Source of the DNA: Paenibacillus nasutitermitis
GTDB lineage: Bacteria > Bacillota > Bacilli > Paenibacillales > Paenibacillaceae
Assembly (NCBI RefSeq): GCF_014641075.1
Contig: NZ_BMHP01000001.1
Span: 1,488,001-1,552,000, forward strand
Reading direction: 5' to 3'
DNA length: 64,000 nt
The notes beneath the pieces are model-generated. The model was not told the origin of the DNA. It searched no databases and saw only the letters and a program-made list of their open reading frames with translations. This document shows positions 54,716 to 63,849 of the stretch, piece after piece (position 1 is the first letter of the stretch; each line of letters opens with the position of its first letter). A program made the translations under genes and the position numbers.

Positions 54716-55951
54716 TTGAAGACATTTGAACAGCTGTTGGATGTTTATGCGGAGCTGATTGTGAAGGTGGGCGTCAACGTCCAACCAGGACAAGAGGTTT
54801 TTATTAATGGAGCGACTATTGAAATCGCATCTTTTGTCCGTCTTGTGGCCGGGAAAGCCTATGAGGCGGGTGCCAGCAATGTCCATGTGGATTGGACGGA
54901 CGAAGCATTATCCCGGTTGAAATATGAGAAAGCCGCAGAAGAAGTCTTCACCCGTTTTCCGGAGTGGGAGACAGCGAAACGAAATGCTTTTGTGAACAAT
55001 GGCGCTGCTTTTATTTCCATTATTTCACCAAACCCGGATTTGCTGAAGGGTATCGATCCCCGGCGGATCGGTAATTTCCAGAAGGCTTCGGGTCAAGGGC
55101 TGACCGAATTCCGCAGGGCGCTCCAATCCAATAAAGTCAGTTGGACGGTTGTCGCCGCTTCCACCAAGGACTGGGCTGAGAAGGTGTTCCCTTCTTTATC
55201 CGGACAGGATGCCATTGATAAGCTCTGGGCGGCGATCTTCGATTCCGTTCGTCTGCATGCGGAGGATCCGGTTAAAGCGTGGGAGGAGCATAATGCCAAT
55301 CTACATAAGAAAGTGCAGCTGCTCAACGACAGGAAAATCCATAAGCTCCATTACAAGGCTCCGGGTACGGATCTGACGGTGGAGCTTAACGCCAAGCACA
55401 CTTGGGTAGGCGCAGGCAGCACCAATAAGGATGATGTTCCGTTCATGGCCAACATGCCGACGGAAGAAGTGTTCACCGTTCCCCAGCGTAATGGCGTGAA
55501 CGGCTATGTTTCCAGCACCAAGCCGCTCAGCTATGGGGGCAATATTATCGACAGGTTCAAGCTGACCTTCGAAGAAGGACGAATCGTGAAGGTTGAAGCC
55601 GAGGAAGGGCAGGATATTCTGCAGCAGCTGGTCGATACCGACGAAGGCTCGCATTATCTTGGAGAAGTGGCGCTTGTTCCGCATGAATCGCCGATCTCGC
55701 AGTCAGGTGTTCTGTTCCTGAACACCTTGTTCGATGAGAATGCATCCAACCATTTGGCGATTGGGAATGGTTATGCGTTTAATATTGAAGACGGCAAATC
55801 GATGTCACTCGAGGAGCTAACCGAGCATGGCGTCAACAGCAGCATCACCCATGTCGATTTTATGATCGGCTCGGCAGAAATGGATATCGATGGAATTCTG
55901 AGGGACGGCTCGTCCTTGCCGATATTCCGCAAAGGCAATTGGGCGATATAA
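54716..55951 (+). CDS. M29-family aminopeptidase (AmpS/PepS type)
   Basis: 411 residues, the usual family length. KTFEQLLDVYAELIVKVGVN and VQPGQEVFINGATIEIASFV at the start; metal-site motifs in the C-terminal half, including NMPTEEVFTVPQRNGVNGYV, LGEVALVPHESPIS, LFDENASNHLAIGNGYAF and the final THVDFMIGSAEMDIDG. It removes N-terminal residues from peptides. Start: TTG 54716, with AAGGAGG 8 bp upstream. It has its own promoter and terminator, so it is unrelated to the flanking sugar genes. Confidence 0.92.
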   Translation: MKTFEQLLDVYAELIVKVGVNVQPGQEVFINGATIEIASFVRLVAGKAYEAGASNVHVDWTDEALSRLKYEKAAEEVFTRFPEWETAKRNAFVNNGAAFISIISPNPDLLKGIDPRRIGNFQKASGQGLTEFRRALQSNKVSWTVVAASTKDWAEKVFPSLSGQDAIDKLWAAIFDSVRLHAEDPVKAWEEHNANLHKKVQLLNDRKIHKLHYKAPGTDLTVELNAKHTWVGAGSTNKDDVPFMANMPTEEVFTVPQRNGVNGYVSSTKPLSYGGNIIDRFKLTFEEGRIVKVEAEEGQDILQQLVDTDEGSHYLGEVALVPHESPISQSGVLFLNTLFDENASNHLAIGNGYAFNIEDGKSMSLEELTEHGVNSSITHVDFMIGSAEMDIDGILRDGSSLPIFRKGNWAI

Positions 55952-55958
55952 ACTCCAG

Positions 55959-55997
55959 GCTGTTCCAGGGCAATTGCTGCTGGAACAGCTGTTTTTT
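55959..55997 (+). terminator. Terminator of the aminopeptidase gene
   Basis: GCTGTTCCAG at 55959-55968 pairs perfectly with CTGGAACAGC at 55980-55989, followed by TG and six T. Confidence 0.88.
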
Positions 55998-56051
55998 ATC
56001 AGAGCGCAAGCTAGTGGCTTTCATCAATGAGCAGAAACAGGAGGAGCAATC

Positions 56052-56819
56052 ATGCCATTAACCCTTATGTCATTCAATCTGCGCATCAATGTCAAGCAGG
56101 ATGGGATAAACGCATGGCCAAACCGGATTATTGCAGCGGCAGCTGCAATCAAAGAGTCAGGTGCAGAGGTGATTTGCACGCAGGAGGGAAGCTTCGCCAT
56201 GCTCCAGGAGCTAAAGGCGCAGCTGACGGATTATGAATGGATTGGTGAAGGGCGGCGCGGTGGAAACGAGGATGAGCACTGCGCCATCTTCTATCGCCAA
56301 GGCGTCCTGGAGCTTGTGGAAAGCGGCAATTTCGGATTGTCGGAGCGTCCCGGGCAGTTGGGCTATGTCAGCTGGGACAGCGCCTGTCCGCGCTTATGCA
56401 CCTGGGTTCGGTTTAGAAAGCAGAACGGACAGGAGTGGGAAATATTCAACACCCATTTGGATCATATTAGTCAGGAAGCAAGACGGAAGGGAATCGGGCT
56501 TATTGTTAAACAGTTAGCCGAGAGGTCCACCGTTACCGGGATACCAGCGGTGCTGGCTGGCGACTTTAACTGTGAACCGGATGACGAGGTGATTGCAGCA
56601 TTGAATCGTGAGGGATTCGTCAACGCCTATTCGGCAATGGAAAGGCAGGAGATCGGAAGCACCTGGCATGGCTTTAAAGGGGGAGAGACAGGCGAGCCGA
56701 TCGATTACATTTTCGTAGCACCTGAGGTTCAAATCTCCTCGGTCTATGTGGACCGGAACAAATATGACGACCGTTATCCGTCCGATCATTATCCGGTTAT
56801 AGCCACTCTTCATATATAG
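56052..56819 (+). CDS. Endonuclease/exonuclease/phosphatase (EEP) family protein
   Basis: 255 residues: LTLMSFNLRIN (Asn), VICTQEG (Glu metal ligand), FNTHLDHISQEARRKG, LAGDFNCEPDDEV, IDYIFVAPEV and SDHYPVIATL with the catalytic His. The short form lacking a signal peptide suggests a cytoplasmic phosphodiesterase or sugar-phosphate phosphatase, not a secreted nuclease. ATG 56052 follows AGGAGGAGCAATC. It is followed by its own terminator. Confidence 0.9.
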   Translation: MPLTLMSFNLRINVKQDGINAWPNRIIAAAAAIKESGAEVICTQEGSFAMLQELKAQLTDYEWIGEGRRGGNEDEHCAIFYRQGVLELVESGNFGLSERPGQLGYVSWDSACPRLCTWVRFRKQNGQEWEIFNTHLDHISQEARRKGIGLIVKQLAERSTVTGIPAVLAGDFNCEPDDEVIAALNREGFVNAYSAMERQEIGSTWHGFKGGETGEPIDYIFVAPEVQISSVYVDRNKYDDRYPSDHYPVIATLHI

Positions 56820-56862
56820 TGATCTATGTGATCTGCCATTTCCTGGTAATGACGATTTCGAG

Positions 56863-56901
56863 AGCAGTCCAGCCTTTCCAATAAGGCTTGGGCTGCTTTT
56901 T
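56863..56901 (+). terminator. Terminator after the EEP gene
   Basis: AGCAG and CCA-GCCTT pair with AAGGC-TGG and CTGCT across a short loop with one bulge and one G-U pair, then TTTTT. Confidence 0.8.
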
Positions 56902-57032
56902 GCAGCGGGCTCTTTTTTGCATTCCTTTTTGAATCGCTGACTATTGTAAGTCACCTCCGACATGAAATTGCGGAAAAAGCGCAGGACATCGGTTATAATC
57001 GTCCTATCCGCTAAACGTAAGGAGAATGTCCT

Positions 57033-58721
57033 GTGAATAAAAGTGTGGTTGTGATTGACGACAAGCCGCTTATTCGGAAAGCTATCGTTCAAACCATTAA
57101 TTGGAGCAAGCTGAACTGTACGGTTGTGGGTCAGGCTGAGGATGGGGTCGAGGGTAAGCAGGTCATCCTGGACTGCCGTCCCGATATCTTGATTACAGAC
57201 ATCAAGATGCCCGGACTTAGCGGGCTTGATCTGGCAGAGCTCATGCAGACTACGTTTCCTTTATCCAAAACGATATTGATTACCGGTTATCAGGATTTCG
57301 AATATGCGCAGCGGGCGGTACGGCTGGGCGCTTATGATTTTATCGTCAAGCCCGTGCGTAATGACGAGCTGGAGCGTGTGATCTCGCTGGCCGTCATGGA
57401 GATGGACAACAGGCATCTGGAATTAAGCCATACCGAGAGTATGTCGGAAGCAATGAGCAAGTTGAAAGAACAGCATCAGAGCTCGCTGCCGTTTTTGCGG
57501 AGCAAATATGTGACCGGGCTGATAGACGGCTCGCCGGAGCCGGGAACGCAGCCGCAAGAAATCCGCGATCAGTTAGGGATCTCCTGCAGCCGCTGCGCCA
57601 TTCTGATTGTTCGTTCGAAGATGAGCTTTGCGACCATGCAGGGATCGGACAGTACAAGAATCAAGCTGGACATGCAGGCGAAGCTTGCTGATATTGCGCG
57701 AAACTCCGCAGCACTGCGCGAATTCGAAGTCATCGAATCGCTTCATCATGACGAGCTCGTGCTGGCCGGCTTGTTTGCCAAGCCGTTGCCTCCCCGGGAA
57801 ATCAAGATGAAGCTGCAATCCGTCTGCCACGAATTGATCGCAAAAGCGCGGAATCATTACGGCTTGATATGCTGCATTGCTGTGAGCCCCCAATATAAAC
57901 AGCTGGAAGATCTGAGCCATGCCCATAGAGAAGCTTCCATCCTGATGGACAGCAATTTTTTCAGGGCGGAGGAGCCCGTCTTATTCCCCGAGAATACACA
58001 TGCCGCTGGGGATGCATGCAAGCATTCCATCATTCGCGATCTCGAACAATTCAACCAGATTCTTGAACATGCATCGGGCGAGGAGACGGTCCTGCATCTG
58101 GAGAAGGTGCTTGGACAAATTACAGAATACAGCGAAGGCAATATACTTGTCGCCAAAGGCTTGTTGTCTGATGTCTGCCTTGCCGCAGCCCGCTACTATT
58201 TCCGTCTGACAGGGGATGAATTCGGCCTGAACAAACGAATCGACGAAATTCTCGGCGATGTGTACCGGCTGCCGGATATGAAAGCCGCTTCCGATTATTT
58301 GGCGTCCTTTGTCAAAGAAATCAAGTGCAAGCTGGAGTCAGGCGACAAGGAATACAGCCTCGTAGTGAAGAAATCGGTGGACTACATCAACAACCATTTC
58401 TCGGAGAATTTAAGCTTGACGCTTGTAGCTGAACACCTCGGCATCAGCTCCAGCTATCTGAGCCGTCTGCTGCGTCAGGAAACCGGGATAAACTTCGTGG
58501 ACTTGGTGTACAAGGCCAGAATTGACGCAGCCAAGCGACTGCTCAAGGATCCCAGAAACAAGGTGAATGAGGTCGGCGAAATGGTCGGCTACAAAGAGTA
58601 TGCTTATTTCTATCAGGTTTTCAAGAAAATAGAGGGGATATCACCGAAGGAATATAAGAACCGGGGAAATGAAATGAGAAGCGCAAGTGCCAATCCTGAC
58701 CCAGAGTCGAAGGATGGATAA
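57033..58721 (+). CDS. YesN-type response regulator with AraC domain, cluster C
   Basis: 562 residues. Receiver domain with DDK at 9-11 and phospho-acceptor Asp56 in ILITDIKMPGLSG, a long middle region (~150-440), then an AraC pair (LTLVAEHLGISSSYLSRLLR, VNEVGEMVGYKEYAYFYQVF). Start: GTG 57033 behind AAGGAGAATGTCCT. It precedes the kinase by ~106 bp. Its targets are probably the GH105 and heparinase genes or a transporter outside the window. Confidence 0.92.
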   Translation: MNKSVVVIDDKPLIRKAIVQTINWSKLNCTVVGQAEDGVEGKQVILDCRPDILITDIKMPGLSGLDLAELMQTTFPLSKTILITGYQDFEYAQRAVRLGAYDFIVKPVRNDELERVISLAVMEMDNRHLELSHTESMSEAMSKLKEQHQSSLPFLRSKYVTGLIDGSPEPGTQPQEIRDQLGISCSRCAILIVRSKMSFATMQGSDSTRIKLDMQAKLADIARNSAALREFEVIESLHHDELVLAGLFAKPLPPREIKMKLQSVCHELIAKARNHYGLICCIAVSPQYKQLEDLSHAHREASILMDSNFFRAEEPVLFPENTHAAGDACKHSIIRDLEQFNQILEHASGEETVLHLEKVLGQITEYSEGNILVAKGLLSDVCLAAARYYFRLTGDEFGLNKRIDEILGDVYRLPDMKAASDYLASFVKEIKCKLESGDKEYSLVVKKSVDYINNHFSENLSLTLVAEHLGISSSYLSRLLRQETGINFVDLVYKARIDAAKRLLKDPRNKVNEVGEMVGYKEYAYFYQVFKKIEGISPKEYKNRGNEMRSASANPDPESKDG

Positions 58722-58827
58722 CTTAAAATGATAACGTTTACAATCGACTGGTGTTATGCATGCGATGAAAACATAGCGGAATGGGGAAGGAATGCTTCCT
58801 TCTATATGCGAGCCGGGGGTGACAGCA

Positions 58828-60621
58828 ATGCGCGCCATTTTAAATTATTTCTTGAATGCCAAGCTGAGAACCAAGTTTTTGTTGTCCTTCACAGCGATTA
58901 TCCTGGTGACGGTTCTGATGATCAGCGGTGTCAACTATTTTGTTTCTGTTGGTGCAATCAAACGCAATTCCGGTGAATTCTCGAAGTATCTGATCGGCCA
59001 GATCGGGATTAATCTGGAGAAACGGACCACAGACATCGAAGAAGTAGCTTTCCAACAGTACCGCAGCGCAAGCTTGAGCCAGCGTCTTGGCCAGAAAGCG
59101 GTCACTGCGGAGGAAACCTATGTCAGAGACAAGTATATATCGGATTTTCTCACTGAAATGCTGTTTACCAAAGATTATTTCCTCTCTGTGCTAATTATTG
59201 ATGTGAACGACAAAAGGTATTCCTTGGAACGAAATACATTACAGAATTACAATGAGAAGCTTCTGAACCGGCTTGATATGGACAGCATCCGGAACAAACG
59301 CGGCAAGGCGGCCTGGTTTCAGGGAGAGAACGGGACCATCTATATGGCCAGATCGCTTTACGATATCTCCACTTATAAATATGCCGGCATGATTGCCATT
59401 GGCCTTGAGAGCAGCTATGTCAGCAGCATTATTACGAATGTGCACACGTTGATGGATGGGGATATTCTCATTCTGAACGAGAAGAACGAGCTTTTTGTAC
59501 CGAATGAGAACGGGACTGACCTGGCCAGGTATTATTTGGACAATAAGCTGTATTTGTTTGATTCGGACAAGAAAGGTTTTGCTTTCGGCGGCAAAAATTA
59601 TATCACTACACTGATCTCAACGGTGTACGATAAATGGAAAATCGTGCAAATTATCGACGTCGGACAGCTGACACGCGGAACGGACAGCATTAAATATTGG
59701 ACGATCAGCACCATTCTGATCTCGCTGGTCATCGCTTTTATGATGGCGGCTTTCATTTCCAAGAATATTACCGCCAATATCAGGCTGCTGCTGCAGAGCA
59801 TGTCCAGCTTCTCGCTGGATTTCAATTACCATGTGATTGTGCCCAAGAGCCGCGACGAAGTGGGTCTGCTTGCTGCCAAGTTCAATTCCATGGCCGAGAA
59901 GATCAATGATCTGTTCAACTCGGTCTACCGCGAAAAGCTGCTGAAGCAGAAGGCGGAATACCGCACGCTGCAGTTCGAGTACAAAGCGCTGCAGGCTCAG
60001 ATGAATCCGCATTTTCTGTACAATACGCTGGAATCGATCTACAGCATGGCCAAGATCAAAGGCGAAGAGGAAATTGGCGAAATGGTCTATCTGCTCGGTC
60101 AGCTGCTGCGCGAGAGCATTGGCAAAAAAGGGGATGTCATATCGCTGTTGGACGAAATTGCTTTTATTCAGAACTATCTGTCCATTCATAAAATCATCTA
60201 TGGCGACAAGATTGAAGTGGTGTACCAGCTTGATGAATCATTAATGGATTCCCGCGTGCCCAAGTTTATTCTGCAGCCGCTCATTGAGAATTCCGTGATT
60301 CATGGCATTGAGGAGAAGCCTGGCAAAGGTATAATCGGGATCCAGATCAGGTCCGAGGAAGGTGATCTGGTTATTGAGGTCAGCGACAACGGCGTAGGCA
60401 TGGAGGCCGATAAGATACAGCGTCTGCTTGCGCCGGAGCTCTACGGGCCACCACCGGACAATAACAGACATACCAATGTGGGCATTATCAGCGTGCATAA
60501 GAGGATCCGGATTTTGTATGGCGAGCAGTATGGTCTGAGCATAAACAGCCGGGTTGGGGAAGGCACGATTATCCGGATCCGGCTCCCGATCCTGCATGAG
60601 GACTCGGCCAAAATCTCATAA
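58828..60621 (+). CDS. YesM-type sensor histidine kinase, cluster C
   Basis: 597 residues. Membrane helices at about 16-40 and 290-311 bound an extracellular sensor; then HAMP, QAQMNPHFLYNTLESI (His395), and VSDNGVGM in the ATPase domain. Start: ATG 58828 with GGGGGTGACAGCA; the upstream in-frame ATG 58792 has no ribosome site. Unlike in cluster A, the regulator gene comes first, as in cluster B. Confidence 0.92.
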   Translation: MRAILNYFLNAKLRTKFLLSFTAIILVTVLMISGVNYFVSVGAIKRNSGEFSKYLIGQIGINLEKRTTDIEEVAFQQYRSASLSQRLGQKAVTAEETYVRDKYISDFLTEMLFTKDYFLSVLIIDVNDKRYSLERNTLQNYNEKLLNRLDMDSIRNKRGKAAWFQGENGTIYMARSLYDISTYKYAGMIAIGLESSYVSSIITNVHTLMDGDILILNEKNELFVPNENGTDLARYYLDNKLYLFDSDKKGFAFGGKNYITTLISTVYDKWKIVQIIDVGQLTRGTDSIKYWTISTILISLVIAFMMAAFISKNITANIRLLLQSMSSFSLDFNYHVIVPKSRDEVGLLAAKFNSMAEKINDLFNSVYREKLLKQKAEYRTLQFEYKALQAQMNPHFLYNTLESIYSMAKIKGEEEIGEMVYLLGQLLRESIGKKGDVISLLDEIAFIQNYLSIHKIIYGDKIEVVYQLDESLMDSRVPKFILQPLIENSVIHGIEEKPGKGIIGIQIRSEEGDLVIEVSDNGVGMEADKIQRLLAPELYGPPPDNNRHTNVGIISVHKRIRILYGEQYGLSINSRVGEGTIIRIRLPILHEDSAKIS

Positions 60622-60697
60622 GCGTGCCTTCCCTGAAGGTGACAAGCTTACCGCCCCCGTTGTCAAAATAGCTAATATAAACGCAAGAATCTCCAAT

Positions 60698-60724
60698 AGT
60701 AAACGCTTACCGTTCTTGTAAAAT
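60698..60724 (+). promoter_or_regulatory. cre-like CcpA site overlapping the GH105 promoter
   Basis: AGTAAACGCTTACC at 60698-60711 agrees with the catabolite-response consensus TGWAANCGNTNWCA at 12 of 14 positions and is nearly palindromic. A -10 box TAAAAT is at 60719-60724. A cre just upstream of the -10 would give repression when preferred sugars are present. Confidence 0.6.
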
Positions 60725-60760
60725 GGGAGTTGATCGAAGCGCAGGAAGGAGTGGAAGGCA

Positions 60761-61828
60761 ATGACCGGGGCTTTAACCAAAGCAGAAATCGAAGGAACAA
60801 TCGAGCATGTCCTGCATGGGATGAGGAACCTGAAACCAACCATTAAGGAGAATGTCAAGGACAGCATTATTTCCATGGATGTCTGGGACTGGTCACAGGG
60901 CGTCGGCTTGTTCGCTCTGTATTTGTATTACAAGGAAACCGGCAGGAAGGAGATTCTGGGCGAATTGACAGCCTGGTTTGACCGGCATATCGCCAAGGGG
61001 CTGCCAGGAAAAAACGTCAATACGATGTGCCCGCTGTTAACCATGAGCTATCTCTATGAAGAGCTCAAGCGTCCGGATTATCTGGCAATATGCCGCGAAT
61101 GGGCGGAATATGTGCAAGAGGAAATGCCTCGCACACCGGAAGAAGGACTTTCCCATTTGACGGTCACAAGCGCCAATGAAGGCCAGTTATGGGATGATAC
61201 GCTGTATATGACCGTGCTTTTCCTTGGCCGGATGGGTGTGCTATTGGGCAGGGATGATTATGTACAGGAGAGCATGCATCAATTTCTGGTTCATCTGAAA
61301 TATTTAACCGATGTCCGGAGCGGCCTGTTCTTCCATGGCTGGACCTTTATGGAGAACAGCCATTTTGCCGGCGCTCTGTGGGGACGGGGAAATGCCTGGT
61401 ATACCGCGGGTCTGGTGGATTATCTGGATATGGTACCCGTACCCGGCGGAGTCCGAAAATTTCTGATCACTTCGCTGGAAAGGCAGGTTGAAACGCTCGT
61501 CAGCCTCCAGAGCGAGGAAGGCATGTGGCATACGCTGCTGAATGATCCGGATTCCTATGTGGAAAGTTCGGCGACAGCCGGATTTGCTTACGGGATATTG
61601 AAAGCGGTACGCAAAGGCTACCTCCCGGCAAAATACCGCGCCCCGGGGATGCAAGCCCTTCAGGCGGTGAGGAGCCGCATTGACGGGGAAGGGATGGTAC
61701 AAGAGGTCTCCTACGGAACCTGTGTAGGCGACACCATGCAGTATTACAAGGACATTTCGGTCTGCCCCATGCCGTACGGGCAGGCCATGACGCTGCTGAT
61801 GCTGGTCGAGAGCCTGAAGCACCCATAG
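60761..61828 (+). CDS. Glycoside hydrolase family 105/88, unsaturated (rhamno)galacturonyl hydrolase
   Basis: 355 residues, an (alpha/alpha)6 barrel: MDVWDWSQGVGLFALYLYY, GQLWDDTLYM with the catalytic Asp (145 or 146), LFFHGWTF, GRGNAWYTAGL and YPSSA-type block SYVESSATAGFAYG. It removes unsaturated uronic acid from the end of pectin fragments by hydration of the double bond, as YteR/YesR do. There is no signal peptide, so it is cytoplasmic. ATG 60761 follows AGGAAGGAGTGGAAGGCA. The heparinase-type lyase is 29 bp downstream. Confidence 0.9.
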   Translation: MTGALTKAEIEGTIEHVLHGMRNLKPTIKENVKDSIISMDVWDWSQGVGLFALYLYYKETGRKEILGELTAWFDRHIAKGLPGKNVNTMCPLLTMSYLYEELKRPDYLAICREWAEYVQEEMPRTPEEGLSHLTVTSANEGQLWDDTLYMTVLFLGRMGVLLGRDDYVQESMHQFLVHLKYLTDVRSGLFFHGWTFMENSHFAGALWGRGNAWYTAGLVDYLDMVPVPGGVRKFLITSLERQVETLVSLQSEEGMWHTLLNDPDSYVESSATAGFAYGILKAVRKGYLPAKYRAPGMQALQAVRSRIDGEGMVQEVSYGTCVGDTMQYYKDISVCPMPYGQAMTLLMLVESLKHP

Positions 61829-61857
61829 CGGTGCGTTATCCGAAAGGAGAACATCCG

Positions 61858-63765
61858 ATGAAGGAACCTGTAAATTTGGTTGAGGACTGGCAGGCGGTCA
61901 AGGACAAAATTAAAGCGCATACATGGGCCAGGCAAATTGTCGAGAACATAAAGCCCGTTACGGATAGGTGGGTAGCCCATTACGAGGATGATGTATCGCG
62001 GGTCGCCGGCTGGGGCCATCATTATTTTTGCGATCATTGTTTTGCAGGGCTTATATTTGACCCGGAGAAACCAAGCGAGCATACATGCAGCGGCTGCGGC
62101 CGCCCTAGAGTCGCACAGGAAGTGGATGATGCCTGGTGTTATATGTACCGTTCGACGGTGTGCTCCCAGGTGTTCTATGCAGCCGTTCTGCATCATTTAT
62201 ATGGCGGTCCCACCTACATGGCGTTTATCCGCAAGGTGCTGAGCTTCTTCAGCGATCATTACGGAATGTTCAATGTCCGGACACCGCCGGGGCAAGAGGG
62301 GAGGTTCTCCGGAACGGATTTAACGGATGGAGTGTCCGTTATATGGCTGCTGAACGGAATGGAGCTTGTGCGCGATGAATTCACCATGGACGAGCTCGAA
62401 ACGTACAAACGCCGTTTCTTCCTGCCAGAGGCGGAATTCCTGATTGAGAAGGTTGGCTGCACACCTAATATTATTTGCTGGATGAAAGCGGCTGCAGGCA
62501 TGATTGGCCTTTTCTTTAACGAGAGGCAGTGGTGCGAGCTTGCCGCTGAAGGCGAATACGGCATCAAGAAGAAGCTGTCGGACGGTCTGCTTCCGGAGGG
62601 CTTCTGGTATGAGGCGTCATTCCATTATCATTTCTATTGCGCAGAAGGTATGACCTACTATCTGGCCTTCTGTAAGCTATATGGATATGAGTTCAAAGAG
62701 ATGGAGGAGGCGCTGCTGCGGATGTACCGTTATCCGGTAAAGTACGCTTTTCCAAACGGCGAATTCCCCAACCCGAACGATGGCTGGCCGCTGCTCAAAT
62801 TCGGCAGTTACGCCCAGCAATACGAATGGATCCGCAATATACATGATGAGCCTGCTTACCGTTATGCCCTGGCGCAATGTTATGACCGGGAAGATTCGGG
62901 CCATGAGAATACCAATATCGGCGGTGTCGCCAGACTGCTGTTCGGCAGAAATTGGGAAGAAGAGCGCTTCCCGGAGGAATTGCGGGGCAGCGATCTGCCT
63001 GACGGGAAGTCGGAGGTGGATCCCGATATCTATTTTGCTATGCTGCGCGAAGGCGATGCTGCTGTATTTATGAAATACGGCTATGTCCTGAGGGGGCATT
63101 CGCATGCCGATATTATGAATTTCGAGCTGTTCTTCAAGGATGAAGTGATCTCCCGGGATATTTCCAACAGTGGATACGGCTCCGATCTGTTCCGGGAATG
63201 GCAGCGTAAAACGATTGCGCATAATTCGGTCATGGTGGACACGCTCAACCAGCCGAACAGGCCGACGGGCCGTATTGTGGAATTCGACCAGGACCGCAAC
63301 AGCATTCTGGCGGCAGCGGATGAGGTCTATGACGGCATTGGATTCTCCCGGAGGCTCCAGCTTCATGAAGGTTTGCTGAAGGATGAATTCCAGGTCATCC
63401 CGGCGCCGGGACATGTGGAGGAGCATACCTTTGATTGGATGTTCCACTGCTCCGGCGAGCCGCAATCGGATCTGCCCTTTACGAAGACGGACCCTCCGGG
63501 CGAAGAGGACGGTTATCAGCTCATGCTGGAAACAGCATCCTGCGATACCGACCAGGACTGGGAAGTGAGCTGGATAACAGCAGATAAACGGCTGACCTTG
63601 AAGATGGAAGGCAGTCCGGGAACAACCGTTTACTTATTCAAAGGCTACCAGCACCGTCTTGACGTTATGAGATGGGGCGTGATGGTCAGAAGAAGGGGGA
63701 CGGCAGCGATCTATAAAGCGGAGTACCATTTTGCCTCGCTTCCGGATACACCGATAACCGAATGA
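61858..63765 (+). CDS. Heparinase II/III family polysaccharide lyase-like protein
   Basis: 635 residues. N-terminal helical toroid with a probable zinc site FCDHCF (Cys58, Cys61) and HTCSGC (Cys77, Cys80), then GTDLTDGVSVIWLLNG; the C-terminal beta domain has RGHSHADIMNFELFF (413-427) and NSGYGSDLFREWQRKTIAHN. The family eliminates uronic-acid-containing polysaccharides; members act on heparin, alginate or other uronate glycans. No signal peptide is seen, so short imported oligomers are likely substrates. Start: ATG 61858 with AAAGGAG 8 bp upstream. GH105 upstream would handle the unsaturated products. Confidence 0.88.
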   Translation: MKEPVNLVEDWQAVKDKIKAHTWARQIVENIKPVTDRWVAHYEDDVSRVAGWGHHYFCDHCFAGLIFDPEKPSEHTCSGCGRPRVAQEVDDAWCYMYRSTVCSQVFYAAVLHHLYGGPTYMAFIRKVLSFFSDHYGMFNVRTPPGQEGRFSGTDLTDGVSVIWLLNGMELVRDEFTMDELETYKRRFFLPEAEFLIEKVGCTPNIICWMKAAAGMIGLFFNERQWCELAAEGEYGIKKKLSDGLLPEGFWYEASFHYHFYCAEGMTYYLAFCKLYGYEFKEMEEALLRMYRYPVKYAFPNGEFPNPNDGWPLLKFGSYAQQYEWIRNIHDEPAYRYALAQCYDREDSGHENTNIGGVARLLFGRNWEEERFPEELRGSDLPDGKSEVDPDIYFAMLREGDAAVFMKYGYVLRGHSHADIMNFELFFKDEVISRDISNSGYGSDLFREWQRKTIAHNSVMVDTLNQPNRPTGRIVEFDQDRNSILAAADEVYDGIGFSRRLQLHEGLLKDEFQVIPAPGHVEEHTFDWMFHCSGEPQSDLPFTKTDPPGEEDGYQLMLETASCDTDQDWEVSWITADKRLTLKMEGSPGTTVYLFKGYQHRLDVMRWGVMVRRRGTAAIYKAEYHFASLPDTPITE

Positions 63766-63789
63766 GATAAAGGAAAAGACAAGAAGAAT

Positions 63790-63825
63790 GCGTCCGGGAT
63801 TACGGTCCACATTTCGGACGCTTTT
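63790..63825 (+). terminator. Terminator after the lyase gene
   Basis: GCGTCCG at 63790-63796 pairs with CGGACGC at 63815-63821, followed by TTTT. It closes the GH105-lyase operon. Confidence 0.75.
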
Positions 63826-63849
63826 CTTATGATCAGGAGGGAAATTCAT

